The notes: generated by a model not told the origin, from the letters alone. A DNA stretch of 51,851 nucleotides from Bacteroidia bacterium (GCA_030430575.1 JAUIKF010000059.1:1-51851); one strand, 5' to 3'; positions 40,876 to 49,295 are shown, numbered from the stretch's first letter. Numbers and translations: made by a program.

Positions 40876-41874
40876 TTAATCATCAAAATCGATCTCGGTA
40901 TTGTCGCCAATATTCACACTGGTAGAACGCCCTTTCAGAGTCGTATCACTGCCAACCACGGAATTGGTAAGGATAATACGCTTTAGGGTGGAATACGGGC
41001 CGAGAATTGTGTTTTTGATAATGGTGTGCTCGATGGAGGCATGCTCTGCAATCGCCACATAGGGGCCTATGATAGAATTTTTGATCTTGCATCCAGGCGC
41101 AATATGCACAGGATGGATAATGACCGTATTGTCAAAATCATAGGATTCGAGGTTTTCGATACGTTCGAGCAGGATATGATTGGCTTTCAGCAGAGACTGG
41201 CGTTTGCCGCAGTCAAACCAATTTTCAACCCGAAAAGTGCGGAAGATAATGCCTCGATTTACCATTTGCATCAGGGCATCGGTAAGCATAAACTCTTCAG
41301 CAGGTGGCAATTCTTTTGCCATCATTTCTTCCAGGACTTCTATGAAAACGTCAATGTGATTCAGTTTATAAATCCCTACCAAAGCGAGGTTACTGGTTGG
41401 GATTTGAGGTTTTTCCGTCAATTTGTAAACTACCCGGTCCTCGTTCAAGGTTGCAATCCCAAATTCCCTGGGATCGTCCACGTCGTGGACTCCCAATACA
41501 GAGCCTTCCATTTCCATCAATTGCTGGATCTCCTGTCCGAAAATGATGGTGTCTCCTAACAAAATCATCACCTCTTCTGTATCTGCCAGATATTCACGTG
41601 CCATCCAGACAGCATGTGCAAGGCCTCTTCTAGGCTCTTGCACCACAAATTCCATTTCGATTTTCCCTGTATAATTGGTCTCTACATATTGTTGAATTTT
41701 ATCCCTTAGATAGCCTATGACAAATACTTGCTGAGTGATCCCTACTTGAATCAAACTGTCAATAATATGTCCTAAAATGGGCTTTCCCGCAACAGGGATG
41801 AGCGGTTTGGGTTGGGTATGGGTATGGGGGCGAAGACGGGTGCCTGCCCCTGCAACGGGTATGATTGCTTTCAT
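40876..41874 (-). CDS. Sugar-phosphate nucleotidyltransferase with left-handed beta-helix
   Basis: The 332-residue enzyme has the nucleotidyl-transferase signature GAGTRLRPHT and PKPLIPVAGKPI at the N-terminus, then QEPRRGLAHAVW and LLGDTIIF (metal-site Asp). From about residue 245 a hexapeptide-repeat beta-helix follows (HPVHIAPGCKIKNSIIGPYV and similar). This combination resembles glucose-1-phosphate thymidylyl/uridylyl transferases of the archaeal/LbH type. The sugar is not determinable. The gene starts within the last 4 bases of the RNase gene upstream, so the two are translationally coupled. Confidence 0.88.
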   Translation of the reverse strand: MKAIIPVAGAGTRLRPHTHTQPKPLIPVAGKPILGHIIDSLIQVGITQQVFVIGYLRDKIQQYVETNYTGKIEMEFVVQEPRRGLAHAVWMAREYLADTEEVMILLGDTIIFGQEIQQLMEMEGSVLGVHDVDDPREFGIATLNEDRVVYKLTEKPQIPTSNLALVGIYKLNHIDVFIEVLEEMMAKELPPAEEFMLTDALMQMVNRGIIFRTFRVENWFDCGKRQSLLKANHILLERIENLESYDFDNTVIIHPVHIAPGCKIKNSIIGPYVAIAEHASIEHTIIKNTILGPYSTLKRIILTNSVVGSDTTLKGRSTSVNIGDNTEIDFDD

Positions 41875-43424
41875 AGTTTTATTTCATTACCCATCGAATT
41901 GAAGTATTTAACCTTCGTGAAAGGTAAAGTGGTGTCACTATCTATTTTAATCCACTTTTGATACTTAAAAAACCACTTCCATTGGGCGCTTTTCAAGAAT
42001 CCTTTTGTCAAATAAGAAGCTACAAATGGGTTCATCAAGATACGCATTTTCTTTTCTTTATTCTGCCGCATCAGAAAATCCACATTATTACTGATCTCAT
42101 CTGCGATTAGAATAGAAGCTTGAATCTTACCTGACCCATTGCAACTAGGACATGTCTCGGCTGTGCTAATGTTGAGCTGAGGACGTACACGCTGGCGTGT
42201 GATCTGGACAAGTCCAAAACGACTGACAGGCAGGATAGAGTGCCTAGCTCGATCAGGCTTCATGATCTCACGAAAGTATTCGTTGAGCTTCCGCCGATTC
42301 TCACTGCGCTTCATGTCGATGAAGTCAACGACGATGATGCCTCCCATATCGCGCAAGCGCAATTGGCGGACGATTTCATCCGCCGCAGCCATATTGACTT
42401 TGAGGGCAGTCTCCTCCAAAGTGTTGTTGTTCAGGTTCTTGCTCCCGCTATTGACGTCAATGACGTGCATCGCCTCAGTATGTTCGATGACGATGTAAGC
42501 GCCATTGGCCATCGAGACAATTTTCCCAAAAGAAGCCTTAATCTGCCGTTCAAGCCCCAAATGTTGAAACAGGGGCATGCGGCCCTTATACATTTTAAGA
42601 ATCTTCGAATGCTCAGGGAGATTGGAATCAAGAAATTGCTTGATGTTCCGGTAAGCCGCAGCGTCATCGGTGTGGATCGCATCAAATCCCTGGCTGAGCA
42701 TATCACGCAAGATGCTGGTAGCTCGCGTCTGTTCGCTTAGAACTTTGATAGGTGCCTTGGATTTAAGCAGGCTCTCCGTCATGTCTTTCCATTTGTCCAA
42801 AATCCCAAAAATATCCTGGCTCAACGTCGCAGCATCCTTGCCTTCAGCAGCAGTCCGCACGATCATCCCAAAGTTTTGGGGTTTGAGGCTTTCTGCCAAG
42901 ACACGGAGTCTCCGTCGCTCTTCAGAGGAGCGAATTTTCTTGGAAATAGAGGTGGTTTTGGAAAAGGGGACCAGTACTACATATTGTCCTGGAAGGGAAA
43001 TCTCGCTCGAAAGGCGAGGGCCTTTGGTCGAAATGGGTTCCTTGACAACTTGGACAATCACATCTTGATTGGGTTTAAAGACCTCCTCCATTTTGCCATG
43101 CTTATTGATGTCTGGCAAAGGTTTGATATGGTCCAGGTACCCTGTGACATTATTCTTATTGGATCTAGCGACCCGCATATACTTGAGCATGGACCTGATT
43201 TGAGGTCCAAGGTCAAAATAATGGAGGAAAGCATCCCTAGGATGCCCTACGTCCACAAAGGCTGCATTGAGGCCGGGAACTATTTTTTTTATCCTACCCA
43301 AAAACAAATCACCTACAGAAAACTCTTCGGAAATTTTCTCATGGTGTAATTCGACAATGGTCTTATCTTTTAGAATCCCTATGCGCAGCCCTTCTTCACT
43401 TTTGCTTATAACTAGTTCGTTCAC
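41871..43424 (-). CDS. rng: Ribonuclease E/G family protein
   Basis: This endoribonuclease is the RNase G type used for rRNA/mRNA processing. The 517-residue protein has the S1 domain (VGDLFLGRIKKIVPGLNAAFVDVG, about residues 36-60) and the 5'-sensor/RNase H-like core. Magnesium-binding Asp residues lie in VIDVNSGS and IIVVDFIDM, and the Zn-link CPSCNGSG near the C-terminus. It lacks the RNase E scaffold tail. It overlaps the nucleotidyltransferase by 4 bases. A hairpin (43546-43580) separates it from the upstream 30-residue gene. Confidence 0.95.
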   Translation of the reverse strand: MNELVISKSEEGLRIGILKDKTIVELHHEKISEEFSVGDLFLGRIKKIVPGLNAAFVDVGHPRDAFLHYFDLGPQIRSMLKYMRVARSNKNNVTGYLDHIKPLPDINKHGKMEEVFKPNQDVIVQVVKEPISTKGPRLSSEISLPGQYVVLVPFSKTTSISKKIRSSEERRRLRVLAESLKPQNFGMIVRTAAEGKDAATLSQDIFGILDKWKDMTESLLKSKAPIKVLSEQTRATSILRDMLSQGFDAIHTDDAAAYRNIKQFLDSNLPEHSKILKMYKGRMPLFQHLGLERQIKASFGKIVSMANGAYIVIEHTEAMHVIDVNSGSKNLNNNTLEETALKVNMAAADEIVRQLRLRDMGGIIVVDFIDMKRSENRRKLNEYFREIMKPDRARHSILPVSRFGLVQITRQRVRPQLNISTAETCPSCNGSGKIQASILIADEISNNVDFLMRQNKEKKMRILMNPFVASYLTKGFLKSAQWKWFFKYQKWIKIDSDTTLPFTKVKYFNSMGNEIKL

Positions 43425-43545
43425 TCGGTAATTTTATTAAATACCAGTAATACGTCTTGCCCATTTCCATATAGGAATGGCAAAACTCAATTTAGGGAAA
43501 GCCTACTTGTACGTGTCGCTGGGGATACTCAGAAGGGAAGCAAAA

Positions 43546-43580
43546 GGGCAGATAGGCCCTCAGAGGTAGCCTATCCGCCC
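43546..43580 (-). terminator. Terminator-like hairpin between the mS38-like gene and rng
   Basis: GGGCAGATAGGC pairs with GCCTATCCGCCC (one A/C mismatch) around an 11-base loop, and on the minus strand TTTTG follows. It lies 15 bases after the stop of the 30-residue gene. It would end the HU-TPR-small-protein transcript or reduce read-through into rng. Confidence 0.65.
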
Positions 43581-43594
43581 AGCAATCACAATAC

Positions 43595-43687
43595 CTAACG
43601 CTTCTTCTTGTGCCTGTTTTTTCTTAGGCGTTTCTTACGTTTGTGAGTTGCGATCTTATGTCTTTTTCTTTTTTTTCCACAAGGCAT
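43595..43687 (-). CDS. 30-residue basic protein, mS38/AURKAIP1-like
   Basis: The complete product is MPCGKKRKRHKIATHKRKK followed by RLRKNRHKKKR, with 20 of 30 residues Lys, Arg or His. GKKRKRHKIATHKRKKR is the motif of the small Bacteroidota proteins often named 'AURKAIP1/COX24 domain-containing', related to mitochondrial small-subunit protein mS38. A role in the small ribosomal subunit is inferred from that likeness. It lies 13 bases after the TPR gene stop and before rng, on the same strand, in an RNA-biology context. Its size easily lets it escape gene callers. An in-frame ATG start and TAG stop are clear. Confidence 0.85.
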   Translation of the reverse strand: MPCGKKRKRHKIATHKRKKRLRKNRHKKKR

Positions 43688-43700
43688 AATTTATTCCTTT

Positions 43701-44591
43701 TTATGGGTTCGTATATTGGTTAATCAAATTTCGCGCTCGCTGCTTCAGTTCAGGGTCTGGGGCTTCAGACAGCACTTGCTCAAGCATGGCTACTGAACCT
43801 TCCGTTTTCCCTAATTGAAGACGAGAATAAGCGAGGTAATACCGGGCAATATGATTGGCAGGGTCCATTTTAAGCACTTTTTCAAAGCGCGATTCTGCTT
43901 TGTCAAATTGTCCTGTCTGTATCGAAAACACCCCTAGACTGAAGCTCGCATCAGCATTGTCAGGATTGATTTCAAGCACCTTTCGAATGTTGAGAATTCC
44001 CTTCATGCTATAGCGGCTATCACGGCTTTCTACATAGGCCATTCCAAGGTAATACAATGCTTGCTCATTATTTGGGTCTTCATCTACGACCGATTCAAGT
44101 CGTGCGATTGATTTCCCACTATATTGGGCAAATAATGTTGTATCCCTGGAAATGTAATCCAGTCTACTTGCTTGTTGTAGAAGTCTTCCAGCCCGCAGGC
44201 GTGTCTTCAAAGAACTATTGGCCTCAGCCAAAATCTCGGCATAGTGCGCTGCATATCCAAAACGGCCGCGCGCTTCCAAGTTATTGATAATGCTATCTAA
44301 TAAAACTGTCCGTTCTGCACCTGTACTTCCCTCTAAAGAGGACCTCCATGTATCCAGTTTCGGGTCAGAAGCCAGTGGAGGCAAAATAGCTAAGCTTAAA
44401 GCCCCCTCTTGGGCATCAACCGTTTCTCCTGCACTTGGAGGAGCAGCAGAGAGCGTTCTTCCAGGTTGATTGTTGAGGTTTTCTTTTTCGGCAAAGAAAA
44501 GTAAGGCAAATAGCCCTATCCCCGCCAAGAGAATACCTATTCGTTGGAGTCGCCCGCTACCAGCCTGTTGAGTTCCTAAGGATGCTTTCAT
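43701..44591 (-). CDS. TPR-repeat protein, membrane-anchored
   Basis: The 296-residue product has a short basic N-terminus, a single membrane helix (about 19-36, IGILLAGIGLFALLFFA) and an Ala/Gly/Pro-rich linker. From about residue 100 it consists of helical tetratricopeptide repeats, including EQALYYLGMAYVESRDSRY, PDNADASFSLGVFSIQTGQF and PANHIARYYLAYSRLQLGKT. These are protein-interaction scaffolds, probably facing the periplasm if the helix is a signal anchor. It lies 19 bases after the HU gene and 13 before the mS38-like gene, so it is in the middle of that operon. Partner unknown. Confidence 0.82.
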   Translation of the reverse strand: MKASLGTQQAGSGRLQRIGILLAGIGLFALLFFAEKENLNNQPGRTLSAAPPSAGETVDAQEGALSLAILPPLASDPKLDTWRSSLEGSTGAERTVLLDSIINNLEARGRFGYAAHYAEILAEANSSLKTRLRAGRLLQQASRLDYISRDTTLFAQYSGKSIARLESVVDEDPNNEQALYYLGMAYVESRDSRYSMKGILNIRKVLEINPDNADASFSLGVFSIQTGQFDKAESRFEKVLKMDPANHIARYYLAYSRLQLGKTEGSVAMLEQVLSEAPDPELKQRARNLINQYTNP

Positions 44592-44610
44592 CTCCTAAAT
44601 CGTCTTCCGT

Positions 44611-44907
44611 TTATGCAGGTCCTTCTATGCTGGCCTTTCTCACCTTGTCTACAAAGACTTTGGCGGGTTTAAAACTAGGCACATTATGGGCAGGAATCAC
44701 TACAGGCTTGTTTTGTGAAATGATTCGTCCAATTTTTTCTTTACGATGTTTGACGACAAAACTGCCAAAGCCACGTACATAGACATTCTCTCCATCGGCC
44801 AAACTATTTTTGACAACGGTAAAGAATGCTTCTAGTGAAGCTGACACGTCAGCTTTGTCGATTCCACTTTTCGTAGAAATTTCGGCGATTACTTCTGCTT
44901 TAGTCAC
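44611..44907 (-). CDS. hup: HU-family DNA-binding protein
   Basis: This nucleoid-associated protein bends DNA as a dimer. The 98-residue protein starts MTKAEVIAEISTKSGIDKADV. ADGENVYVRGFGSFVVKHR contains the GFGSF signature, and the beta-ribbon arm reads RKEKIGRIISQNKPVVIPAHNVPSFKPAK. Length is normal. It is the first gene of the minus-strand cluster HU-TPR-mS38-like and has a strong Bacteroidota promoter at 44970-44999, divergent from mutY. Confidence 0.96.
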   Translation of the reverse strand: MTKAEVIAEISTKSGIDKADVSASLEAFFTVVKNSLADGENVYVRGFGSFVVKHRKEKIGRIISQNKPVVIPAHNVPSFKPAKVFVDKVRKASIEGPA

Positions 44908-44969
44908 TGCTATGCTAAATTATTAAGTATGAAATGGTTAGCTAAAAAAACCAAGTGCAAAATGCCCTG

Positions 44970-44999
44970 CAAATTTAGTAGTTTAGAGGTAAGGACAAA
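44970..44999 (-). promoter_or_regulatory. Promoter of the HU gene
   Basis: On the minus strand TTTG (44999-44996) is followed after 18 bases by TAAATTTG (44977-44970), a full match to the TTTG/TAnnTTTG consensus. Transcription would start near 44963, giving a leader of about 55 nt. Confidence 0.65.
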
Positions 45000-45031
45000 A
45001 CTATTTATCGCAAAAACTCTTTGAACCCTTC

Positions 45032-46045
45032 ATGGCTATCGGAATAAAAGTGACTCAATGGTACAAAAACTCGGGCAGAGACCTGCCCTGGAGAGAGACC
45101 AAAAACCCTTATTTAATTTGGATTGCAGAAGTCATTCTGCAGCAAACTCGGATAGAGCAAGGCATCCAATATTACTACAGATTTATCGAGCGGTTTCCTG
45201 ACGTTTTTAGCCTCTCATCGGCTCCATTGGACGATGTATTGAAGCAATGGGAAGGGCTGGGGTATTATTCCAGGGCCCGAAATCTACATGCGGCGGCCAA
45301 GACTTTGGCGGAAGAACTGGGAGGAAAATTCCCTACTACCCACACCGAATTGATTCGCTTAAAAGGCATCGGTCCTTATACTGCCCGGGCTATTAGTTCT
45401 TTTGCATTTGGAGAAGCAACAGGCGTGGTAGATGGCAATGTTTTGCGGGTGGCGAGCCGTATTTTGGGAGATCATTCTCCTATCAATGAGCAAAAATATC
45501 GGAAAAATTTTCAGGCAGCGGTAGATTCTTGGGTTCAAGGTGTAGACCCGCGAGCCTTCAATCATGGGATGATGGACCTTGGTTCAACAGTGTGTACCCC
45601 TACCAAACCAGCCTGTATGATATGCCCTGTGGAGGCTGACTGCGTAGCCCGACAAGAGGGCTTGGAAGCTATTTTGCCGATCAAGTCAAAAAAGCTCAAA
45701 CGGAAGGTGCGCTTCTTCAATTTCTATATCTATAAAAATGAACAGGCAGAAATAGCTATTCAGCAACGCCCATTAGAAGGACTTTGGGGAGGGCTCTGGG
45801 AAATCCCCAATGAAGAGATTCCCCATCCGCAATGGGAAAAGCAGGAGGCAGGTTCAGAAGCGAATTTCCAATTTTCCTTTAAACATGTATTCACGCATTT
45901 CGATATGATGGGTAATGTATTCGAGGCATCTTCGCCGAATCACGCCAATTCTCCCTCCTATACCTATATATCTACTGATAAAATTCCTATATTTGCCTTT
46001 TCAAAAGCAGTGTTAAAAATCTTTCATAGATTAGGGATTTTGTAG
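45032..46045 (+). CDS. mutY: A/G-specific adenine glycosylase
   Basis: This base-excision enzyme removes adenine mispaired with 8-oxoguanine. The 337-residue protein has the catalytic-site segment EVILQQTRIEQG (Glu33), the helix-hairpin-helix LKGIGPYTARAISSFAFG with Asp134 in VVDGNV, and the 4Fe-4S cluster cysteines 188, 195, 198 and 204 (C-X6-C-X2-C-X5-C). The C-terminal NUDIX-like domain (IQQRPLEGLWGGLWEIP) recognises 8-oxoG. It heads the cluster mutY-ssb-gldE-gldD, an arrangement known from gliding Bacteroidota. Confidence 0.97.
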   Translation: MAIGIKVTQWYKNSGRDLPWRETKNPYLIWIAEVILQQTRIEQGIQYYYRFIERFPDVFSLSSAPLDDVLKQWEGLGYYSRARNLHAAAKTLAEELGGKFPTTHTELIRLKGIGPYTARAISSFAFGEATGVVDGNVLRVASRILGDHSPINEQKYRKNFQAAVDSWVQGVDPRAFNHGMMDLGSTVCTPTKPACMICPVEADCVARQEGLEAILPIKSKKLKRKVRFFNFYIYKNEQAEIAIQQRPLEGLWGGLWEIPNEEIPHPQWEKQEAGSEANFQFSFKHVFTHFDMMGNVFEASSPNHANSPSYTYISTDKIPIFAFSKAVLKIFHRLGIL

Positions 46046-46066
46046 CGGGGATAGTATCTTTTTGTA

Positions 46067-46507
46067 ATGATAAATAGTGGACTAAATCGTGTAATACTGG
46101 TGGGCAAACTGGGTAGACAACCAGCGCTCACTTATTTGGATGGTGGACTCGCAAAAGCCAGTATCCTCCTCATCTGCCAAAGCAAACATCGGGATGCACA
46201 TGGCCATATGGTAGCCAAGTCAGACTGGATTCCTGTCACCCTGTGGGAGGAAGAAGCTGAGCGTATACATAAGCAATGCCGAAAGGGTTCTCTGCTTCTT
46301 ATAGAAGGTGAACTCCATTATCAAGGTACCAATCCGCCTCCCCCAGCTGCTATCTCCAGTCCTCTTTATGTCGAAGGTAAGCAAGTCATGATCCTGGATC
46401 AGCGGCCATTGCCCCTAGAAGAACAGGATTCGGCCAAGCCGATCGGAAATGTCAATCCTTTGGAAGCATTTTTTACCACTGCCAATTCTGATGAAATCCC
46501 ATTCTGA
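46067..46507 (+). CDS. ssb: Single-stranded DNA-binding protein
   Basis: The 146-residue OB-fold protein coats single-stranded DNA during replication and repair. NRVILVGKLGRQPALTYLDGG and WIPVTLWEEEAERIHKQCRKGSLLLIEGEL cover the OB-fold strands. The C-terminal tail ends SDEIPF, the acidic-hydrophobic tip that recruits partner proteins. It is 21 bases after mutY and 28 before gldE, so probably cotranscribed. ssb between mutY and gldE is also the order in Flavobacterium. Confidence 0.94.
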   Translation: MINSGLNRVILVGKLGRQPALTYLDGGLAKASILLICQSKHRDAHGHMVAKSDWIPVTLWEEEAERIHKQCRKGSLLLIEGELHYQGTNPPPPAAISSPLYVEGKQVMILDQRPLPLEEQDSAKPIGNVNPLEAFFTTANSDEIPF

Positions 46508-46535
46508 CCATTATTCACCTAAGATTTAATTATTT

Positions 46536-47885
46536 GTGGACCCGGACCCTGGCAATTTATTTTGTTCGGTTTTATTAGCAGGAACCATTTCTTTCCCTTG
46601 GGGATTGCTTTTGCTATTCCTTATCCTGCTCAGTATCTCCTTCATCATTTCGAGTTCTGAGGTAGCATTTCTTACCCTCAATGATACAGAAAAGGACCTT
46701 CTATCCTCAGAGGATACCCCTGCCGCTAAGCGGGTACTCCAACTCATCCGAAACCGAAAAGAGGTAGAGTACCTACTTGCTACGATTCTCATTACTAACA
46801 ATTTTGCCAACGTATTTGCCATCCTAGTGGCAGTGGAGCTCTTTTCTCCTCTCCTAGAAGATGCCCCAACTTGGGTAGAATATACCGTCAATACAGGAGT
46901 CATTACGACGCTTTTATTGTTGTTTGGAGAAATTGTTCCTAAAAAATTTGCTCGCCTCAATCGGACTGGCCTTGCCAAGGTCTTGTCTGGCGTGATGCTA
47001 CGCCTCCGCAAGGTCTTACATGGTCCTGCCTTTATCCTCAGCTCCGGCACACACATCATTAATCGTCGACTGACAAGAGAACAAGAAGAGATCGTTTCGC
47101 TTGAAGACCTCAAGCATGCCATTGACCTTACAGTAAATGACGATCAATCCAAGGAAGAGAAAGAAATCTTGCGGGGCATCGTTACATTTGGCAATACCCC
47201 AGCGAAGAGCGTCATGCGTGCGCGCGTAGATGTCGTGGCTATCGATTGGGAAACCTCCTTTGAAGAAGTCATTGACCTCGTCAATCAGCACAATTTTTCA
47301 CGATTCCCCGTCTATGAAGAGCATTTAGACAATATTAAAGGGATTGTTCACATTAAAGCCTTACTACCGCTCCTCCACTTAAAAGGAGAAAGCCCAGCCT
47401 GGCAAGACCATATTGGGGAAGCTTATTTTGTTCCAGAGAGCAAAAAGATAGATGATTTGCTAGAAGAATTGAAGCGCAAGCGCCTACACATGGCCATCGT
47501 AGTGGATGAATATGGCGGGACGGCAGGGGTCATCACTTTGGAAGATATTATCGAAGAGATTTTTGGGGAAATAATGGATGAGTCTGATAGCATCGATAAT
47601 AACTATCGCCAAATTGACAAAAATGAATACATTTTTGAAGGAAAAATCCCCATCAATGATGTGAAGAAAATAATTGGGTTGGATGATACGATATTTGAGG
47701 ATGTACGAGGTGATAGTGATAGCCTCGCCGGTCTCATTTTAGAAATAAATGGAAAATTTCCGCAAAAAGACGAAATCATTACCTACCAACATTTTGACCT
47801 AAAAATAGAAGCGGTAGACACGCATCGTATCATACGCGTGAAGTTTACCATTAAAGAGGAGGATATAATTGAGAATGAAAAATGA
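46536..47885 (+). CDS. gldE: Gliding-motility-associated protein GldE
   Basis: This 449-residue inner-membrane protein of the CorC/HlyC type starts at a GTG with MDPDPG, the usual GldE N-terminus. A DUF21 membrane domain (about 20-190; helices near LLLLFLILLSISFIISSSEVAFL) is followed by a CBS pair (VMRARVDVVAIDWE; HMAIVVDEYGGTAGVITLEDI) and the C-terminal CorC_HlyC domain (GKIPINDVKKIIGL, LILEINGKFPQKDE). GldE supports gliding with GldD in Flavobacterium. It overlaps gldD by 17 bases. Confidence 0.92.
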   Translation: MDPDPGNLFCSVLLAGTISFPWGLLLLFLILLSISFIISSSEVAFLTLNDTEKDLLSSEDTPAAKRVLQLIRNRKEVEYLLATILITNNFANVFAILVAVELFSPLLEDAPTWVEYTVNTGVITTLLLLFGEIVPKKFARLNRTGLAKVLSGVMLRLRKVLHGPAFILSSGTHIINRRLTREQEEIVSLEDLKHAIDLTVNDDQSKEEKEILRGIVTFGNTPAKSVMRARVDVVAIDWETSFEEVIDLVNQHNFSRFPVYEEHLDNIKGIVHIKALLPLLHLKGESPAWQDHIGEAYFVPESKKIDDLLEELKRKRLHMAIVVDEYGGTAGVITLEDIIEEIFGEIMDESDSIDNNYRQIDKNEYIFEGKIPINDVKKIIGLDDTIFEDVRGDSDSLAGLILEINGKFPQKDEIITYQHFDLKIEAVDTHRIIRVKFTIKEEDIIENEK

Positions 47886-48528
47886 AGAATTAGTAATGGA
47901 AATGGGGCTAGGAAGAGTTAGCCGAATTAGGAGCTGGGCAAAAACCTCCTCCTTTATCCTCCTATTGCTTGGAAGCCTCATGGTTATCAGTTGTGAGGCT
48001 CCAGGACCTCCCATTCCCCGCAAGCACGGATATCCTAGAATTCAAATCCCCCAAGTCACGGAATATGAGCAATTTGACAACGAAATTTGCCCTTTCACTT
48101 TTGACTATCCTGCTGAAGGAAATATCACCAGAAATGCAGATGATTCCTGCTGGGTCGATATCCACTTCCCTTCTCACAGCCTCAAATGGCATATCACCTA
48201 CCGCCATATTCCTAGCTCTCAAATCCCCCTAGAAGGGCATTTAGAAGAACATCGCAAGCTTATCTATAAGCACGGTAAAAAAGCCACCCAGATCAAAACA
48301 CATGAGTTGATCACCCCCAGTGCCAAAGGCGTATGGTATGAAGTTTATGGAAATGTAGGCACACCTGCCTATTACTTCATGGCAGATCACGATCAAGAGC
48401 ATCTTTTTATGATGTCCTTTTACTTCAACACCGCCTTAAAAAATGATTCCCTTGCTCCCGTCATCTCCTTCATGAAAGAAGAAGTCATGAAAATGGCTCA
48501 ATCACTTGAATGGGAAGAGGATGAATAA
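47869..48528 (+). CDS. gldD: Gliding-motility lipoprotein GldD
   Basis: The 219-residue lipoprotein carries a signal ending in MVISC (Cys42), followed by EAPGPPIPRKHGYPRIQIP, the Pro-rich GldD start, and YEQFDNEICPFTFDYP. Later segments WHITYRHIPSSQIPLEGHLEEHRKL and YYFMADHDQEHLFMMSFYFNTA are typical of the family. GldD is needed for gliding and type IX secretion in Flavobacterium. Several in-frame ATGs near the start (47869, 47875, 47896) make the exact start uncertain; the first overlaps gldE, implying translational coupling. It is the last gene of the mutY cluster and is followed by ATGA-rich repeats. Confidence 0.9.
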   Translation: MRMKNEELVMEMGLGRVSRIRSWAKTSSFILLLLGSLMVISCEAPGPPIPRKHGYPRIQIPQVTEYEQFDNEICPFTFDYPAEGNITRNADDSCWVDIHFPSHSLKWHITYRHIPSSQIPLEGHLEEHRKLIYKHGKKATQIKTHELITPSAKGVWYEVYGNVGTPAYYFMADHDQEHLFMMSFYFNTALKNDSLAPVISFMKEEVMKMAQSLEWEEDE

Positions 48529-48550
48529 TGAATAATGAATAATTGAAAAT

Positions 48551-48613
48551 GGAGAATGGAGAATGGATAATGGATAATGGATAATGGATAATGGATAATG
48601 GATAATGGATAAT
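48551..48613 (+). repeat. Heptanucleotide tandem repeat
   Basis: GGAGAAT occurs twice (48551-48564), followed by seven exact copies of GGATAAT (48565-48613), just after the gldD stop. The copy number may vary between strains through slippage. It is outside any coding sequence. Confidence 0.9.
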
Positions 48614-48624
48614 GAAAGAAACGC

Positions 48625-48654
48625 CTATTTTATCATTTAGTCATTTTCTCATCT
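48625..48654. repeat. 30-base repeat, inverted copy of 35260-35289
   Basis: These bases are the exact reverse complement of 35260-35289. The following bases to 48699 (CATTCTATCATTCACTCATC and similar) are degenerate ATGA/TCAT repeats between the convergent gldD and fur genes. Confidence 0.8.
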
Positions 48655-48699
48655 ACTCATTTTCTTCCCATTCTATCATTCACTCATCCTATCATTCTA

Positions 48700-49122
48700 T
48701 CATTTCCCCCCCCCACAATCCGGACAAGTCCCCTGGGCCAACACATTTAATTCTGCTAGCTGAAAGCCAGCCGGTAATTGAATAGGCGGAATAATTGCCT
48801 CTTCAATGCATTGTGTGGTTCCACAATGGGTGCATTTGAAATGCAAATGATCATGTTGATGTACCTCGGCTGAACAGGTATCCGCACAAAGGGCATATTT
48901 CATTGCTCCTTGATCGTCTAGCACCTTATGAATCACCCCTTTTTCCAAAAATGTAGCTAATGTCCGATAGATCGTGACACGATCACAGGAATCATCCAAC
49001 TCATGTTCAATCTCCGGTTGGGATAGGGCTATTTCTTTATTCAGAAACAATTGAAGCACTTCTTTACGCACAGAAGTATTCCTCAATTGGTGGTCTGTCA
49101 AAATATGGTGAACTGTTCTCAT
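48700..49122 (-). CDS. fur: Ferric-uptake regulator (Fur) family protein
   Basis: This metal-sensing repressor has 140 residues. The N-terminal winged helix (RKEVLQLFLNKEIALSQPEIEHEL, DRVTIYRTLATFLEKG) is followed by the dimerisation/metal domain. It contains HQHDHLHFKCTHCGTTQCI and a second CPDCG near the end, giving the two CxxC pairs of a structural zinc. This fits Fur or Zur rather than PerR; the specificity cannot be fixed. The 3' end holds a run of nine G's (Gly-Gly-Gly-Lys-stop), prone to slippage. It is divergent from the lgt transcription unit, whose promoter has a Fur-box-like site. Confidence 0.88.
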   Translation of the reverse strand: MRTVHHILTDHQLRNTSVRKEVLQLFLNKEIALSQPEIEHELDDSCDRVTIYRTLATFLEKGVIHKVLDDQGAMKYALCADTCSAEVHQHDHLHFKCTHCGTTQCIEEAIIPPIQLPAGFQLAELNVLAQGTCPDCGGGK

Positions 49123-49127
49123 CTGCC

Positions 49128-49135
49128 CAAAATTA
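49128..49135 (-). promoter_or_regulatory. -7 promoter element close to the fur start
   Basis: The minus strand reads TAATTTTG, a full match to TAnnTTTG, only 5 bases before the fur ATG. Transcription from it would start at or next to the ATG, giving a leaderless message. A chance match in AT-rich DNA is possible. Confidence 0.35.
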
Positions 49136-49262
49136 ACGAAATTTTGAGGACTTACCCATTCTCATTCATTAAGTAAAAACACGTATCCACGCATGCCCTT
49201 TTTGCTCTTTTTTTTAGTATAAGTCTTCCGTTTTACCACAAATCTCCCTTTTTTTGCAACAA

Positions 49263-49295
49263 TTTTGAAAAAGTCATAACATTATGATTATTTTG
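49263..49295 (+). promoter_or_regulatory. Promoter of the lgt leader with Fur-box-like site
   Basis: TTTTG at 49263-49267 is followed after 20 bases by TTATTTTG (49288-49295), close to TAnnTTTG, which would start transcription near 49302. Overlapping the spacer and -7 element is ATTATGATTAT (49281-49291); its reverse complement ATAATCATAAT fits the Fur-box hexamer pattern NATWATNATWATN. The fur gene itself is divergent. The region is AT-rich, so the box is a candidate only. Confidence 0.45.

Noticed and set aside
46526-47122. 198-residue open frame opposite gldE
   Set aside because: Antisense to the conserved GldE membrane domain; its Ser/Arg-rich composition is typical of a reversed coding strand.
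48551-48613. Possible CRISPR or iteron origin in the GGATAAT array
   Set aside because: Seven-base head-to-tail units without spacers form a simple microsatellite; no replication initiator gene or DnaA-box cluster is nearby.
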